Shown: in pieces, positions 1 to 10,659 of the stretch
How positions within the stretch are numbered: the first letter of the stretch is position 1
Layout: each line of letters starts with the position of its first letter
Source of the DNA: Oryzias latipes
Taxonomy: Eukaryota; Chordata; Actinopteri; Beloniformes; Adrianichthyidae
Direction: 5' to 3'
DNA: 64,000 nt
NCBI RefSeq assembly: GCF_002234675.1
Contig: NC_019880.2
Span: 16,729,756 to 16,793,755, forward strand
Notes under the pieces: generated by a model
The model's database searches: none
What the model was told of the DNA's origin: nothing
Seen by the model: the letters and a program-made list of their open reading frames with translations, nothing else
Translations under genes and position numbers: made by a program

Positions 1-3000
1 CTCTATTGCCATTATGCACCCCCTGCTTATCTGTGTTTATGGACCTGCCCTCAAGATTTATCAGGGCCTTCCAAGTTTAAGTGTATTTCTTTTATGGTAT
101 TCATTAGACTGATTTTTTTTTTTTGTCTGCCTGATTCACTAGCAAATTTCTGTTTCCTGAATTTGACTGAAAGGAGACCAGCGTCAGCAAGAGATCTAGT
201 AAAGCCCTTCAGAATTAAATCACTTTTTGGCCTCTTTAAAATAAGTTATTTAAAAAAAAGAACCAACAACTTTCAACAATATCTTTTTTCATTAACTTTC
301 AATTGTAAGATTTTCTCTGAAACCATAACTTGGGCCAACCAGTCACTGCTTTTGAATATAAAGGGTTTTTTTGCCACAAATTCTTGGATATATTCATATA
401 GAGTGACGTTTCTCAGCTTATTTCCAAAATGACAAGCATGCTGTGTCCAATACGTTATGCCTCAAACAACCTAGACATTGGATCTAAACATGGTCTTTTG
501 TATTCTGGTGTCCCATCAGCCATACACATGCTTTAAATGTGGCCGTGGCGGCTGACTGCTTTCCATCTCATACTTTTGATCATGCTGCAGCTGTCCCATT
601 TCTTTACTTGGGTGCAGGATTGTGTGTACAGGAGTTTATGAGAGCTTGTCCATCCATCTGGCTGTCTGTCCGTCCTGCTATGGCTCACATTGCTGCCACT
701 AACATGTCATCCATGCTTCATGACAGCGTGCAGGCGTTGGCCGGGGATGGTTTGGGACATGGAGTACCCCTGGGCCAAGCTGGACTGTAAGATTGCCTGC
801 TTCCTTCACACTAGGCATGACAACCATTCATTTAGGGCACTGTGAGCCATCCAATTACATGGAGTTGCTCTTAATTTGTTTTTGTTTTTTGTAAATGTAA
901 TTCAGGTCTTGTGTTTGGCTACAGGTCCTGCATGCTGTTCACTAAATAAAACCCTAACAATTTGTCAGCAATTTACTGCTAACCTGAAGCCCTCATGTCA
1001 GTGTCCATCTCTGTTTTTGTAGTGTCTGCTCCTCAATAGCCTCAGAATCCATTCCTCTGATTGTAAGCTCACTTCAGTTTCAGTCCAGCATCCCGGCTTC
1101 CTGCATGAGCTAGTCCATTTATCACATGAACGCTCCTTCATCAGTGCTGTGCTCAGTGTTTTTGTTCTGTTTTGGTAATTTGCTCCACTTCGTAAAATGA
1201 TAAGCCGCACGCTAAAAAACAAGTCCACTGTGTGGATAAAACTACATAAAAGCTCCCCTGACCCCCCAAGGTGCCCCACTATCTTTCAGCCTAACTACCC
1301 CTCTACTCATAACATTGGTGGTAAATGTTTTTTAAGTCTGTTGGGGTTTTTTTTTTCAATTGGTTCCCCAACTGTGATGCTTTTCTTCTTAAAACCTAAA
1401 TTCTGTGATCTTCAAATCCCCAATTCATCAGGTTCCATCAAGCTTTTCACCCTGCGGGGTGTCTTCAGGAAAGATGCCTCTTGTTGACTAACTCATCCAA
1501 ACCCAGTTAACCTACTCTGTCTTTGAAGCTTACAGTAATAACTAACTACAGCACCACACGCACCGGCTGAGTGGGACTTTCTGCAGCGGCGTTGTGTCGT
1601 GTTCTGATGTGCTGTGTGGGTATATCTCCACTACTTTCTCATGTGATGTTCTACTTTGTCTCTCCCTTTTAGATAAAAAAAAATGTAAAAGCTCCCAATG
1701 CTAAATGTGGTGAAGGTAAGCCCTGAGTCAAAGCACAGAGCTTGTGTTAGTCCAGCAGCCTACCTGCCCTTTGCTCGTTCACCCAACTTCACTCGGTACT
1801 AACAAAGCTTCATGTACTGTGGGTTCTGACAAAGAGAAAAGATTACGGGGGAAAAAAACAACCTGTTTGTTTGGGGGCGTCCTACTGTTTGGACCAGCCT
1901 GGTAATTGAGAGTGATGCTTGGTGGCAACAATTAACACTAAGTAGCAGCATGAACAATACGGCTACACTTCTGGCCCTCGCTTCTGCATGTGGCGGCTCT
2001 TTATCTCTTTCCCCAGCAAACACTTCGGTCTTTTCTGTCTTTCTTTCTTCTTTTTTTTTTTAACCCCCTCAGCTCCCCCCTCCCTCCCTTCTCATTTCCT
2101 CCTGTTGGAGTGTGACTGTTTGCCTGGGGCAGACTCGTAGAGCAACACCTGCCACGCTGGAAGACGTCTTTGTCATCTTTGGCCTAGTTTAAACTGGACT
2201 AGTGGGGACCAATGGGATTGTGGTGTAATTTAAAGACCAACTCAGATGAAAATCCTGATTTTTATGTTTTTAACATGGATTTATATAAAAAAATGAAGCT
2301 TAGAATTGCATTTCTGATTATTTCTTTATTTAGATTGTTGTGAATCAGAAGGAGATGCCCGTTTGAAAAAGCTCGTAAGTGAGACATTGAAGCTACTATG
2401 ACAGGCCACAAGCTCCCTGCTCCGCCTCAGTCTGATCTATCCACTGCCAGACATATAGATCCATGAACGTCTTCATTTTCCTGGTCTGAGCTGGCCCCTG
2501 GTCAAAACTGTACAGCTGGATAGCTCCCATAATGCTCGCCACTATTGTTGTACCGGTAATAAGTTGGGTGTGTGAGGGGCTGTGAGCTAGTGGGAGAGCG
2601 TGTAAACAGATGGATGATGGGAAATGATCGGAGGTTCACTTCCAAGCCAACAGTCCCGTCCACAACTCAGAGGTGAATTTCTGATTAACCCCAGCCGCTC
2701 TGCAGATACTATGTTCTTGAAAATGACACAGGTTTTGGGATTTTGGCTCAAAATAATCATAATTAAAAGGCCACTGGAAGCCCTTTTCAAAATAGATCAA
2801 AGATTCCCTTTATTTTCATTTTTCCCTTCCTGATATCTAAAACCAATAAAGAGGCATGAGGCCATTTTGACAAACAAAATGAAGAGCAGGTTAATTACTT
2901 TTATAAAACATTCGTAATGAATTAATTTATGGTTTGAAACAAGATTAAGCATAATTGAGAATCTGATTCAGTCGGTCACTTTCATAGGGACTTTATATTA

Positions 3001-4112
3001 AAGATTTTGTTATCAGTACATGAAAATGACAAAGTGACACATTTTACCCTCGTATTTTCTAAAACTTTTAAATCTAAATCCTGCTCTGTCATCTGTGGTA
3101 ACTGTTGGAATGAAAACAGGAATCGGGAATGCCAAATTGTCTTTGTTCATCAGTGCCGCCCATTTTTTTAGCCAAGCCCGTCCCTTCTTTCCGTTCATAT
3201 GCAGATTTGAGAAAGCGTGTGCAGGCCCCCCTCGCCTCCCCTGCAGCCCTTCACAATGCGCACACCCAGCGTTTCATCTGCAGCCCGGCCTCTCCTCCCA
3301 GCGAGCCGCAGCCCTGGATGCTGCCGGTATCCACTGTGCTGCTGAGTGTCTGTTACTCCAGCCATCTGCCATTCCTTTTAGCCGCTGCAACTTGAGATGC
3401 CTCCGAAAAATGGCAGGAAATAAAAGGATAGGAAAGAAAATAGGCAACCAGATGCCATCCCAACAAAGCTGGAAAAGTTGTTTAAACTCGAGGCATGAGG
3501 CCTAGATGGGTGGAGGGGGGGTCATGGGGTTTAGATTTGCTCTGGGGCACAGTAAGAAAGTTGGTGTTGACAATACTTGATTGTCCTCAAAAGCGTATTA
3601 CCGTTTGCCGTGCCGCAATCACCGATGTGACGTTTTGTGAAAAAGGAGAATGTTTGACAACGGGAAGGCTCCAAGAGTGGAATCTGTCATTTGTTTTCAT
3701 TCATGCCGGTCTGCTGTCACACTGTGAGGCCAGCACTTTCGTTTAGCCACATAGGCTGCTGCTTTTTACATCTTAAACATCCGGACAAACCTGGCTCCTT
3801 TTTAACGAGCTCTGCTTTTCTACAGCATGTGACGGCGGCATGTCATTTCCCAAGTGTTTCAACTCAAATCTAATAAACTCCGGGACAATTCATTCAAATT
3901 CTAACCTTTGCTCTTAATGTTTTTGTTTATTGACAGTTCTCTCTGTTAATGTTGGTGAAAATCTAAAGAACTGGGGGATCTTGGGTTTCATGAGCCACAT
4001 GCATGGCAAAGCATGCTGGGATGTGCATTTTTTTTAAAAACGGAAAAGCATGGTCTTGTCTAATTGTTTGTGATTTCTTCATTTTTCTGTCAACAATCTG
4101 CATCCCTCTCAG
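1..4112 (+). other. ralgapa2: Probable intron of ralgapa2
   Basis: No coding exon could be recognised here. Open frames are short, lack good flanking splice sites and match no known family. Because a terminal coding exon with a clear acceptor begins at 4113, the most economical reading is that this is the last intron of that gene, or part of it. It contains one dispersed repeat (about 2215-2850, listed separately). Penultimate exons encoding the RapGAP domain must lie to the left of the window or have been missed. Confidence 0.45.
2215..2850 (+). repeat. Dispersed repeat, copy 1 of a family of about 640 bp
   Basis: This stretch matches the reverse complement of 51775-52400 along its length. 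Shared blocks include the TTAAAG...CACTC/AACTC start, GAATTGCATTTCTGA, the GTACAGCTGGATAGCTCC block, GTGGGAGAG, and CATAATTAAAAG close to the right end. Similarity is patchy, with many substitutions and small gaps, so both copies are old. No coding capacity is visible. The superfamily is unknown to me; a non-autonomous DNA element is possible because the ends are A/T-rich and one begins with TTAA. Confidence 0.65.
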
Positions 4113-4270
4113 GATCGTTAACCGGCAGTGTGAGCACCGAAGGCGGAAACAACCCCACAACCACGGACTCTGTGGAACAGGTGTCTCCCACCATGCCCCG
4201 CTCCACCAAACTCAGAGTTTCAGGAAAGCTCCGCCGATCAGCCAGCGCTATAAGCAAATCCTCCAACTGA
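4113..4270 (+). CDS. ralgapa2: Terminal coding exon of ralgapa2 (Ral GTPase-activating protein catalytic subunit alpha-2), partial
   Basis: The exon follows a good 3' splice site (pyrimidine-rich, CCCTCTCAG ending at 4112) and needs one base from the previous exon. It encodes a 52-residue tail rich in Ser and Thr that ends in a basic stretch (KLRVSGKLRRSASAISKSSN) and a TGA. The basic RRSASA motif resembles a kinase target site. Identification rests mainly on context: in human, RALGAPA2 and INSM1 are neighbours with facing 3' ends, and here a plus-strand gene ends 4.7 kb from the minus-strand insm1 stop codon. RalGAP alpha subunits pair with the beta subunit and switch off RalA/RalB; the RapGAP domain would lie in exons outside the window. 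The paralogue ralgapa1 cannot be excluded from the tail alone. Confidence 0.55.
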
Positions 4271-6394
4271 GCTCTTTCGTCCCCTTTTTCCCAGACTGGA
4301 GCCTTGAATCTTTTCTCTAAGAACCTCACGGCCAGCTGTGACTGCAAATGTTTTTCTTTGTTTTTATTTTGTGTCATAAAAACTGGAGCATGTTGAAGTT
4401 TTTAATTGATGTGGAGTTTGTTGGTTTTTGTTTCTACATTTCAGTGGGTTTAGCTGTTGGTTAGGATGGACAAACTCTAAACTATTTAAGTTCATCCTGG
4501 TGGTTAAGGCAACAAAGTTGACTTAACGTCTTTAATTCAGCTGCAAATGTCATTTTTATTCTCATTTTTCTAGAGCGCTCTCCAGGCTCTAGAGAGACAA
4601 CGTTCTTACTATAGTAAGGGAAGCGGAGACTGCTTTGTGCCGTTTCTTTATCACCAATTTTAACAACAAAGCACTGAACTACAATATGCGAAACTGCACA
4701 AGAGATTGCTGTTCATTTATAGATATCTGCCTTTGTACCTTTTTTTTGTGTCTGTGCAAACTTGCTGAAGCTGTTGTCCTGCCTCGTAGCACCAGTTTGA
4801 AGCATTTGTGTGGACCATCATCATCATCATCTCAGTGAAACAGAGTGGAGACTGATTGCCTTCCATCCAGACTAGGGTATGGAGTCCCTGCAGTTTGCAC
4901 CGTCACACACTTTGGTTTTGAACTGGGAGAGGACAATCACCGACGTCTCTCCAATTCCAAATGAACTGAAATTTGTTTTCCTTTTTTTTTTAATCCACTC
5001 TCATGTTTCCATTTTAAATGAATTCTGATGGATTTTGTCAAGCTTTGATTTGTGCATCTGGGCTGGAATGAGAAAGACTGCGTTTGTAATTGTCTTCTGA
5101 CGTCGTTAGCGTTGACTCATGGCCCGGTAATTGGATAAGTTTCCCCTGTTTTTTTTTCATCCTCGATCCGTTTCCTTATCCTGTGAAGACATTCCGACAT
5201 TCCCAACAAACATTTTTGCACTCATTATTGACATTGAATGTTCTTAGTTGTGTTTTTGTGAATTTTATCATGTGTCAGGTATATTTGCTAAATGTACAAT
5301 ATATAGAAAGATTTCCATTTGATTAATTATTATTTTTTGTGTGTGGTTGTTGTATTTATGTGGTGTTTTTTAGCTGAAAGATTACCACCAGAGCCTCAGG
5401 TGAAACTCCACACACTGCTGTGAGTGTGTGTTTATGTGAGGGTTGGACTGAGCTTCTCACAGTGCCAGCGTGTAAACGTCTGTCCTCTACTGTAGGATTA
5501 TTCCCTACATCTCAAAACTTCTTTTTTCATATGATGACAGAGAAAACACGCCCCCCCCCCCCCCCCCAGACAAAAAAAAAAGCAGCAGATGGGTTCAAAT
5601 CAGTGGAGACGACCACCTCTTTTCCCAGGATCCTCTCTTCCCTTCGGGCCTCCCGAGGCCTGATGGGTGTTGGAGGGTGGAGTTAGAGGGCATGCCAGAG
5701 CTGAGCACTCACTCCCCTTCCTAGCAACAGCCGAAGCGGCGCTCGCGCTCCTTCAACCTGCAGGTCGTCATGGTAGCCAGGTGTTCCTCCACAAACTCTA
5801 GTAGACTCACGCCCTCTGAGGTCTCCACCCAAGCTGCAACACTATCCCCATCTGTTCAACTCTATGCCTTACTCTCCCCATGTTCCTCCGTCACCTCTGC
5901 TCGGCTCCCGTGTGTCCATTCCTAAAGCAGAACGCAAGAAAACCAGGATGTTCGTTATTGTGTAGCAAAGAATGTAAAGATATTTAGCCTCGATCCTGTC
6001 TGTGTGCTTTTATTTTAATCTTTTCTTCCCCAAAGACTCTTTGGGGGAGAAAAACATGACCAGGATGCTGATCTGAAGATTGTAAATTATAAAAAGCCTC
6101 TAAAGAGATGTTCTCTTTTTAGATGTTTCATTGCTGGAGGTGTTTGGACCAAGATTGTGCGTCCTATACCTGTGAAGAAAATCAATTTGTCTTAGTTTTG
6201 AGACATTATTTTTCTCTTCTCCTTTTAGAAATCCTTGTACATTTTGTTAAAATTTGAGGGCCTCTCTGCCCTATTAATATAAATACATTAATGCCTTTAT
6301 AATAGTCTTTATATAAGAAGGAAAAAAAAAGCTTGAAAATTTCATCTTATCAACATATCAAACTTTTTAATGATTGAAAATCCTAAGATGTTCA
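4271..6394 (+). other. ralgapa2: Probable 3' untranslated region and downstream DNA of ralgapa2
   Basis: There is no further convincing coding sequence directly downstream of the stop codon. The region is T-rich, with a poly-C run near 5551-5567 next to an A-run. I could not fix a polyadenylation site: no clear AATAAA with a downstream GT-rich block stands out. Long 3' untranslated regions would not be unusual for this gene. Confidence 0.35.
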
Positions 6395-6606
6395 TTAGAA
6401 ATGTGAAAAATTCAAACATTTCATTAAACGGTTTTGAAATTTGCTGTTTTGTTCCGCTGTTTTTTCTTCTGGATGTGTCAGACTGGCAGTGTGGGTAGGG
6501 GCTGTCTGCGCTGTTTCCATGGGCTCCCTGACCCTGGCCCGGCCACGCTGGCAGCGGCAGCAGGGGTAACCTGACCCTCCTCCCATCTGTCTCCCCTGCT
6601 GCTCAG

Positions 6607-6725
6607 CTCTACTTAGAGGCCGCCAGCATAATGGAGCCTCAGCAGGAGGTACAGGTGCAGCAGCAGCAGCACCTTCAGGTGCCCTGACTCGCTTGGGCCA
6701 CATAAAGACACAAAAAAGTACTTGA
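6607..6725 (+). other. Candidate alternative terminal exon of ralgapa2 (low confidence)
   Basis: A textbook acceptor (a long C/T tract ending CTGCTGCTCAG at 6606) precedes an open stretch. Joined in the same phase as the 4113 exon (one base carried over), it reads about 40 residues to TGA at 6723-6725, with an Ala run from a CAG repeat, ending in TRLGHIKTQKST. A second frame is also open for 27 codons and is Gln-rich. Both could be chance products of the CAG repeat. No protein family is recognised. Confidence 0.2.
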
Positions 6726-6848
6726 CCATAATTGGGGGGACTTGAAACTGTGAGAAATAATCCTAATGTTGCCTCATTTTCACTGTTTGCCTTAGTTATA
6801 GACTTGAATGAAATGTGTTACAACAGAGCAGGCTGACACTGTGATTAC

Positions 6849-6890
<42 letters not shown>

Positions 6891-7940
6891 TATTACGTTA
6901 GACCACTGGCTGTAGTCAATTTTCACTCTTCAAATATCTCACTGTAGCTCGCCGTCACTACAGGAGTAGGAGATGCTCATTAAAAAGTTTTCCTCACCTC
7001 CTTCCTGCAGGTAGATTATTAATAATAAGGCAAAGGAAATGGAAGTTAGTGTGAAAGCCAAATTCACGATGTCCACATAATAAGCCCTCTCTGTGGTTTA
7101 GCAATCAGAAGCAGCAACGCCGCCTGGTTCTGGAGGAAAAGTCAGCTCAGCCCTGAAGCATCCTAAATCACCAGAAACCCCAGAAAAATCAAGTTGTGCC
7201 AGATATTCTGAGGCAGACAGATGTTTTACTGCTCCAGAGGTGAGCTCTGATCCGCCACCTCTTTGTCCTCCTGTCGTGTCCTGTCACGGTCTTAAGGGGG
7301 GGGGGATTTATGATGAGGCCCTAAGTGGCTCTCTGAGGCTGAAGCAGAGGTCTATTGAGCCTTTGCAACCATGATTTATGAGAAGGGAGTCTGATAAACG
7401 GTGTGGAGCTGCAACAAGGGATGCTCTGATGATTATTATTCCTGATATGGATTTTTTTGACATGTGCCTTTTTATTTTTATTTTTTTTTAAAGCTGATAA
7501 AACTACTTTTTTTAAAATAAAAAAATACTTTTTTTTTTAAGCCAAACTTACATTTTGTTAGCTCAAAAACCAGACGATTGCACAATAAAGTTCTTTAAAA
7601 AAATATTTTAAGAACTACTTGAGAAAATCAAGATTGAAGTTTTTAATTAGCCTTTCTAATTAAAAAATCTGAGGTTTATAGCTGTAAAATAAACTAATAA
7701 AAAAAACTGAAAAATGTGTTTCTAGATATTCAGTGGGATTTTAATACCAATTAATAGAAAACACTTTGCATAAATAAATACACAAAAATAACTTTAAAAC
7801 TGTTATATATCAAAAGTTATATGAATTTTCTCATTAAAACAGATGTCAGTCAAAAAGTTTCTAAAAGTAGGCCTGAAGTTTCCGAGATTGTCAGGATTTC
7901 TGAATAAATTCCCCTCTCACACCAAGTGTCTTTTTGAAAA
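6726..7940. other. Intergenic region between ralgapa2 and insm1
   Basis: No gene is seen. A (TA)n microsatellite of about 38 bp lies at 6851-6888. The part from 7430 onward is very A/T-rich. On the minus strand, AATAAA-type signals at about 7470-7480 and 7945-7950 could end insm1 transcripts. Confidence 0.5.
6851..6888. repeat. (TA)n microsatellite
   Basis: About 19 uninterrupted TA units, flanked by ordinary unique sequence. Confidence 0.95.
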
Positions 7941-7944
7941 TATT

Positions 7945-8980
7945 TTTTTTATTATTTCAATAGACAACAACGATATACACATACAATCAAAGCGCTATAA
8001 AAGCCAACATTTAAGAAAAATAACTTGTCATTATAAAAGATTGCATCTAAGGTAAGAGCTTTACGTTTTTTCCGTGTTTTTTTTCCCCTTAAACAAGAGC
8101 TGTGAAGATTGAAGATTAAAACCCAACCCACGACAAAAAAAAAAAGAAAGTTAAAAATCACAACTCAGAAATTTGACCCAAAAAAAGTGATAATCATAAT
8201 AATAATTTTGGCTATTAGACGACATTTAAAACTGCCGGAACGATTCACAAAAAGGAAATCCACAACAAACACAATAAGTTACATAAAATAATTAGAATAA
8301 ATAAATAAATAGTGTGAAAAATATTGCAACAATCTTCAATAATGATAATAAAATATGTGCCAGCATTCAAAATCAAAACAATTTGTTGACTTTTTTTAAG
8401 GCAGTTATACAGCGGGATTTGGATGTGTGTGTATGTAGGCTATTTCAGACTAAGCTTCATCTGCTCACTAAAGGCATTTGTGGTTCTACTAAACAGGGAA
8501 TTTCTTAAGTCACACTTTGTTTCCACCGAGTTTTGTCATCCACAAACTAAGCGTAAAGCTACAGTGATACAGCAATCACGGTCGGGAAATCCAAAGAGGA
8601 TTTGATGGGAAGAGGGGGTGGGACTCTGAGAATTTTAAGACATTTCTTAGGTCTATAAGCTATCATTGAGCATGTGATAGAAAAATACCCTTTAACAGTC
8701 AAACTAACGCTTTGTACGCTTCCTTTTCATGATAAACTAATTTGAGAAATAAAATCTCAAAATAGGCCTATTCAAATATAGAGACGACCATTCAACAATC
8801 ACTGATTGGCATGGAAAAGACACCACTGAAACATCAAACAGCCCTGCCTTCTTTGGCGCAGAAAGATGGCAGTGAGCATAACAAACTTTTTTTTTCTTTT
8901 TTCTTTATTCTTCTTGCCGTTTTTTTCACTTTCTTTTTTTTTTCACTTCCTCCATTAAAGGCACGAGTTCTGTGTTGTCT
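7945..8980 (-). other. insm1: Probable 3' untranslated region of insm1
   Basis: This A/T-rich stretch follows the insm1 stop codon on the minus strand and has no other plausible gene. TTTATT on the plus strand (AATAAA on the minus strand) near 7947-7952 is a reasonable polyadenylation signal; another is near 7470. The exact end is an inference. Confidence 0.45.
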
Positions 8981-10471
8981 TCAGCAGGCGGGGCGCACCG
9001 GCATCTGCAGCAGGATCACCTGCCTGTTCTCCGAGGGGTGGCACTTGTTTATGTGCCTGGTGAGCCCCGGTGAGCTGTAGAGGGTGGCGGGGCAGTACTT
9101 GCACGGGTAAATCTGGGAGGAGTGCATGAGGCGCAGGTGTCTCTCCTGGCCGGCCCTGCTGGTGAAACTCTCCCCGCACACCGGACACAGCAGGCAGTCC
9201 ACTGGGCTCAGGTTGAGAGGGCTTTGGTTTGAGGCTTCCTCTGAGGATGATGAGGAGGAGGATGATGAAGATGACGATGCTAAAGAAGAGGAGGAGGAAG
9301 AGGACACCGGAGCCTGCTCTGTGGCGCGGTCGCTGGTTTGAAACCCGTGCTCTTCCAGAACTTTCTTCTGCAGGACCTGATGCCCCATGATGTGTTTTCT
9401 TAGGTATGCCTGGCGCTTGAACCTCTTCCCGCAGTACTGGCAGTCATATGAGCCGTCTTCAGAACCGGATTCGGACGGGCCCGGACTTGGAGTTTCTCTG
9501 TCACTCATGTCTTTGGCTTCGTCAGACTTAACGCCCATCGGCATTATTTTGGCCATTTCGGGTTTGATGCCCGGAGCGGCCGGCATCGCTGGCGCGCCGC
9601 TGGTGGTGCGCGGTTTGTGCCAGCGGCGGTGAGAGGCGAGGTTCGCCGGGCAGCTGAACATCTTGTCGCACTCGGGACACCTGTACTCGACCCTGACGAT
9701 GCGGGAGCACTTGTGCTGAGCTAGGGAGAAGGGATCAGCGTACGCCTCCTTGCACAGCTGACACACAAACTCCCCTAACGGCTTGTTCCCTCCGGAGGAT
9801 TGCGCCCTCGGCTTTACCTCCACCGGCCCCTCTTTGATTTTGAGCCCGAGCACCGGAGAAGTGGTCATCTCATCTTCAAAGTTGAGTTTTCTAATGGCTT
9901 TGGGTTTCTTGGAGGAGGACTTGGATTTGCGCTCTGCTGCATCGCCAGCGGATCGTTTGGTGGCGACCCGGTTGCTCGGTCCCGGAAGGCTGCTGCTGCT
10001 GCTGCTGCTGGTGGAGGTGGATGTGATCCCGCTTCGGCTGCTGTTGCTGGTGCCGATTTTCAAGTCGACTGGAGCGTACAGGATGTGGTCCAGGCCGGAG
10101 AGGGATGCGGGTGTTGGGAATGACTCTGCAGAAATCGGCGAACCCAGACTGAAACTTTGCTCAAAATATCCCTTGTCGTGCTCCTTGCTGATGGGTCGGG
10201 TGGGGCTGTAGAGGGCTTGGCACGCAGTCTCTGGGTTACCGAATTGCGTCGGCTTCTCCAGCCGCGCGACCGGCGCCTCCGCCGCGGTGAAATCCGGAGA
10301 TGCCGAGGCGCGGTCCGGGCTGGACGCCACGGACATCGGCGGGGAGGGGTCCGTCTGACGCGGCAAGGCAGCTGGGGTTGGGGGCTCCTGGAGGTCATCT
10401 TCCTCTGATCGGGTTCTGTAGGAAACATGTGCGCATTTCTTGTTTCTTTTTACCAGGAATCCTTTGGGCAT
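8981..10471 (-). CDS. insm1: insm1, insulinoma-associated zinc-finger transcription factor
   Basis: Intronless 496-residue protein, close to the mammalian INSM1 length (about 510). The start [12 protein letters not shown] is the SNAG repression motif (residues 1-12) that recruits LSD1/CoREST-type co-repressors, which fixes the start codon. Further landmarks are [12 protein letters not shown] and [16 protein letters not shown] in the proline-rich part, the conserved block [20 protein letters not shown], and five zinc fingers: FVCQLC...C (CCHC-like), YRCPEC...H, YDCQYC...H (about 345-367), LLCPVC...H (427-450) and YPCKYC...H (455-478), followed by the conserved tail ending MPVRPAC. It represses transcription in the nucleus and drives neuroendocrine and neuronal progenitor differentiation. 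A poly-Ser tract (about 385-412) replaces the Ala/Gly/Pro-rich linker of mammals. Which teleost copy this is (insm1a or insm1b) cannot be told from sequence alone. Confidence 0.97.
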   Translation of the reverse strand: MPKGFLVKRNKKCAHVSYRTRSEEDDLQEPPTPAALPRQTDPSPPMSVASSPDRASASPDFTAAEAPVARLEKPTQFGNPETACQALYSPTRPISKEHDKGYFEQSFSLGSPISAESFPTPASLSGLDHILYAPVDLKIGTSNSSRSGITSTSTSSSSSSSLPGPSNRVATKRSAGDAAERKSKSSSKKPKAIRKLNFEDEMTTSPVLGLKIKEGPVEVKPRAQSSGGNKPLGEFVCQLCKEAYADPFSLAQHKCSRIVRVEYRCPECDKMFSCPANLASHRRWHKPRTTSGAPAMPAAPGIKPEMAKIMPMGVKSDEAKDMSDRETPSPGPSESGSEDGSYDCQYCGKRFKRQAYLRKHIMGHQVLQKKVLEEHGFQTSDRATEQAPVSSSSSSSLASSSSSSSSSSSSEEASNQSPLNLSPVDCLLCPVCGESFTSRAGQERHLRLMHSSQIYPCKYCPATLYSSPGLTRHINKCHPSENRQVILLQMPVRPAC

Positions 10472-10634
10472 CTTGACGAGTAATAACAGCAGAAAGGCAC
10501 TTTGGGGAGATGGCTAAAGTCTGGAGTATCCAGGTTGGTTGAAAATATGGCAACTCAAGAAGCTTTCGGGACTTTATCCCCCCAGTATATCGATCCTTCT
10601 GTTGCTGAAATGTTTTCGTCTCCAAGGCATAGCT

Positions 10635-10650
10635 CCACTCTTTTTATGCC
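10635..10650 (-). promoter_or_regulatory. insm1: TATA-like box of insm1
   Basis: On the minus strand the sequence reads GGCATAAAAAGAGTGG, a TATA-like element about 170 bases before the start codon. It predicts a transcription start near 10610 and a 5' leader of about 140 bases. A C-run with GC-rich sequence lies just upstream (10671-10690). Confidence 0.5.
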
Positions 10651-10659
10651 GGAATGATG

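Noticed and set aside
539-790. Plus-strand frame of 83 codons near the left end
   Set aside because: No family resemblance, no good flanking splice sites, composition of noncoding DNA.
3095-3505. Frames of 136 and 88 codons over a GC-richer stretch
   Set aside because: Two overlapping frames open at once indicates base composition; residue mix (Cys, Pro, Ser, His) is not protein-like and no domain is seen.
9783-10211. Plus-strand frames opposite insm1
   Set aside because: Antisense shadows of the GC-rich insm1 coding sequence.
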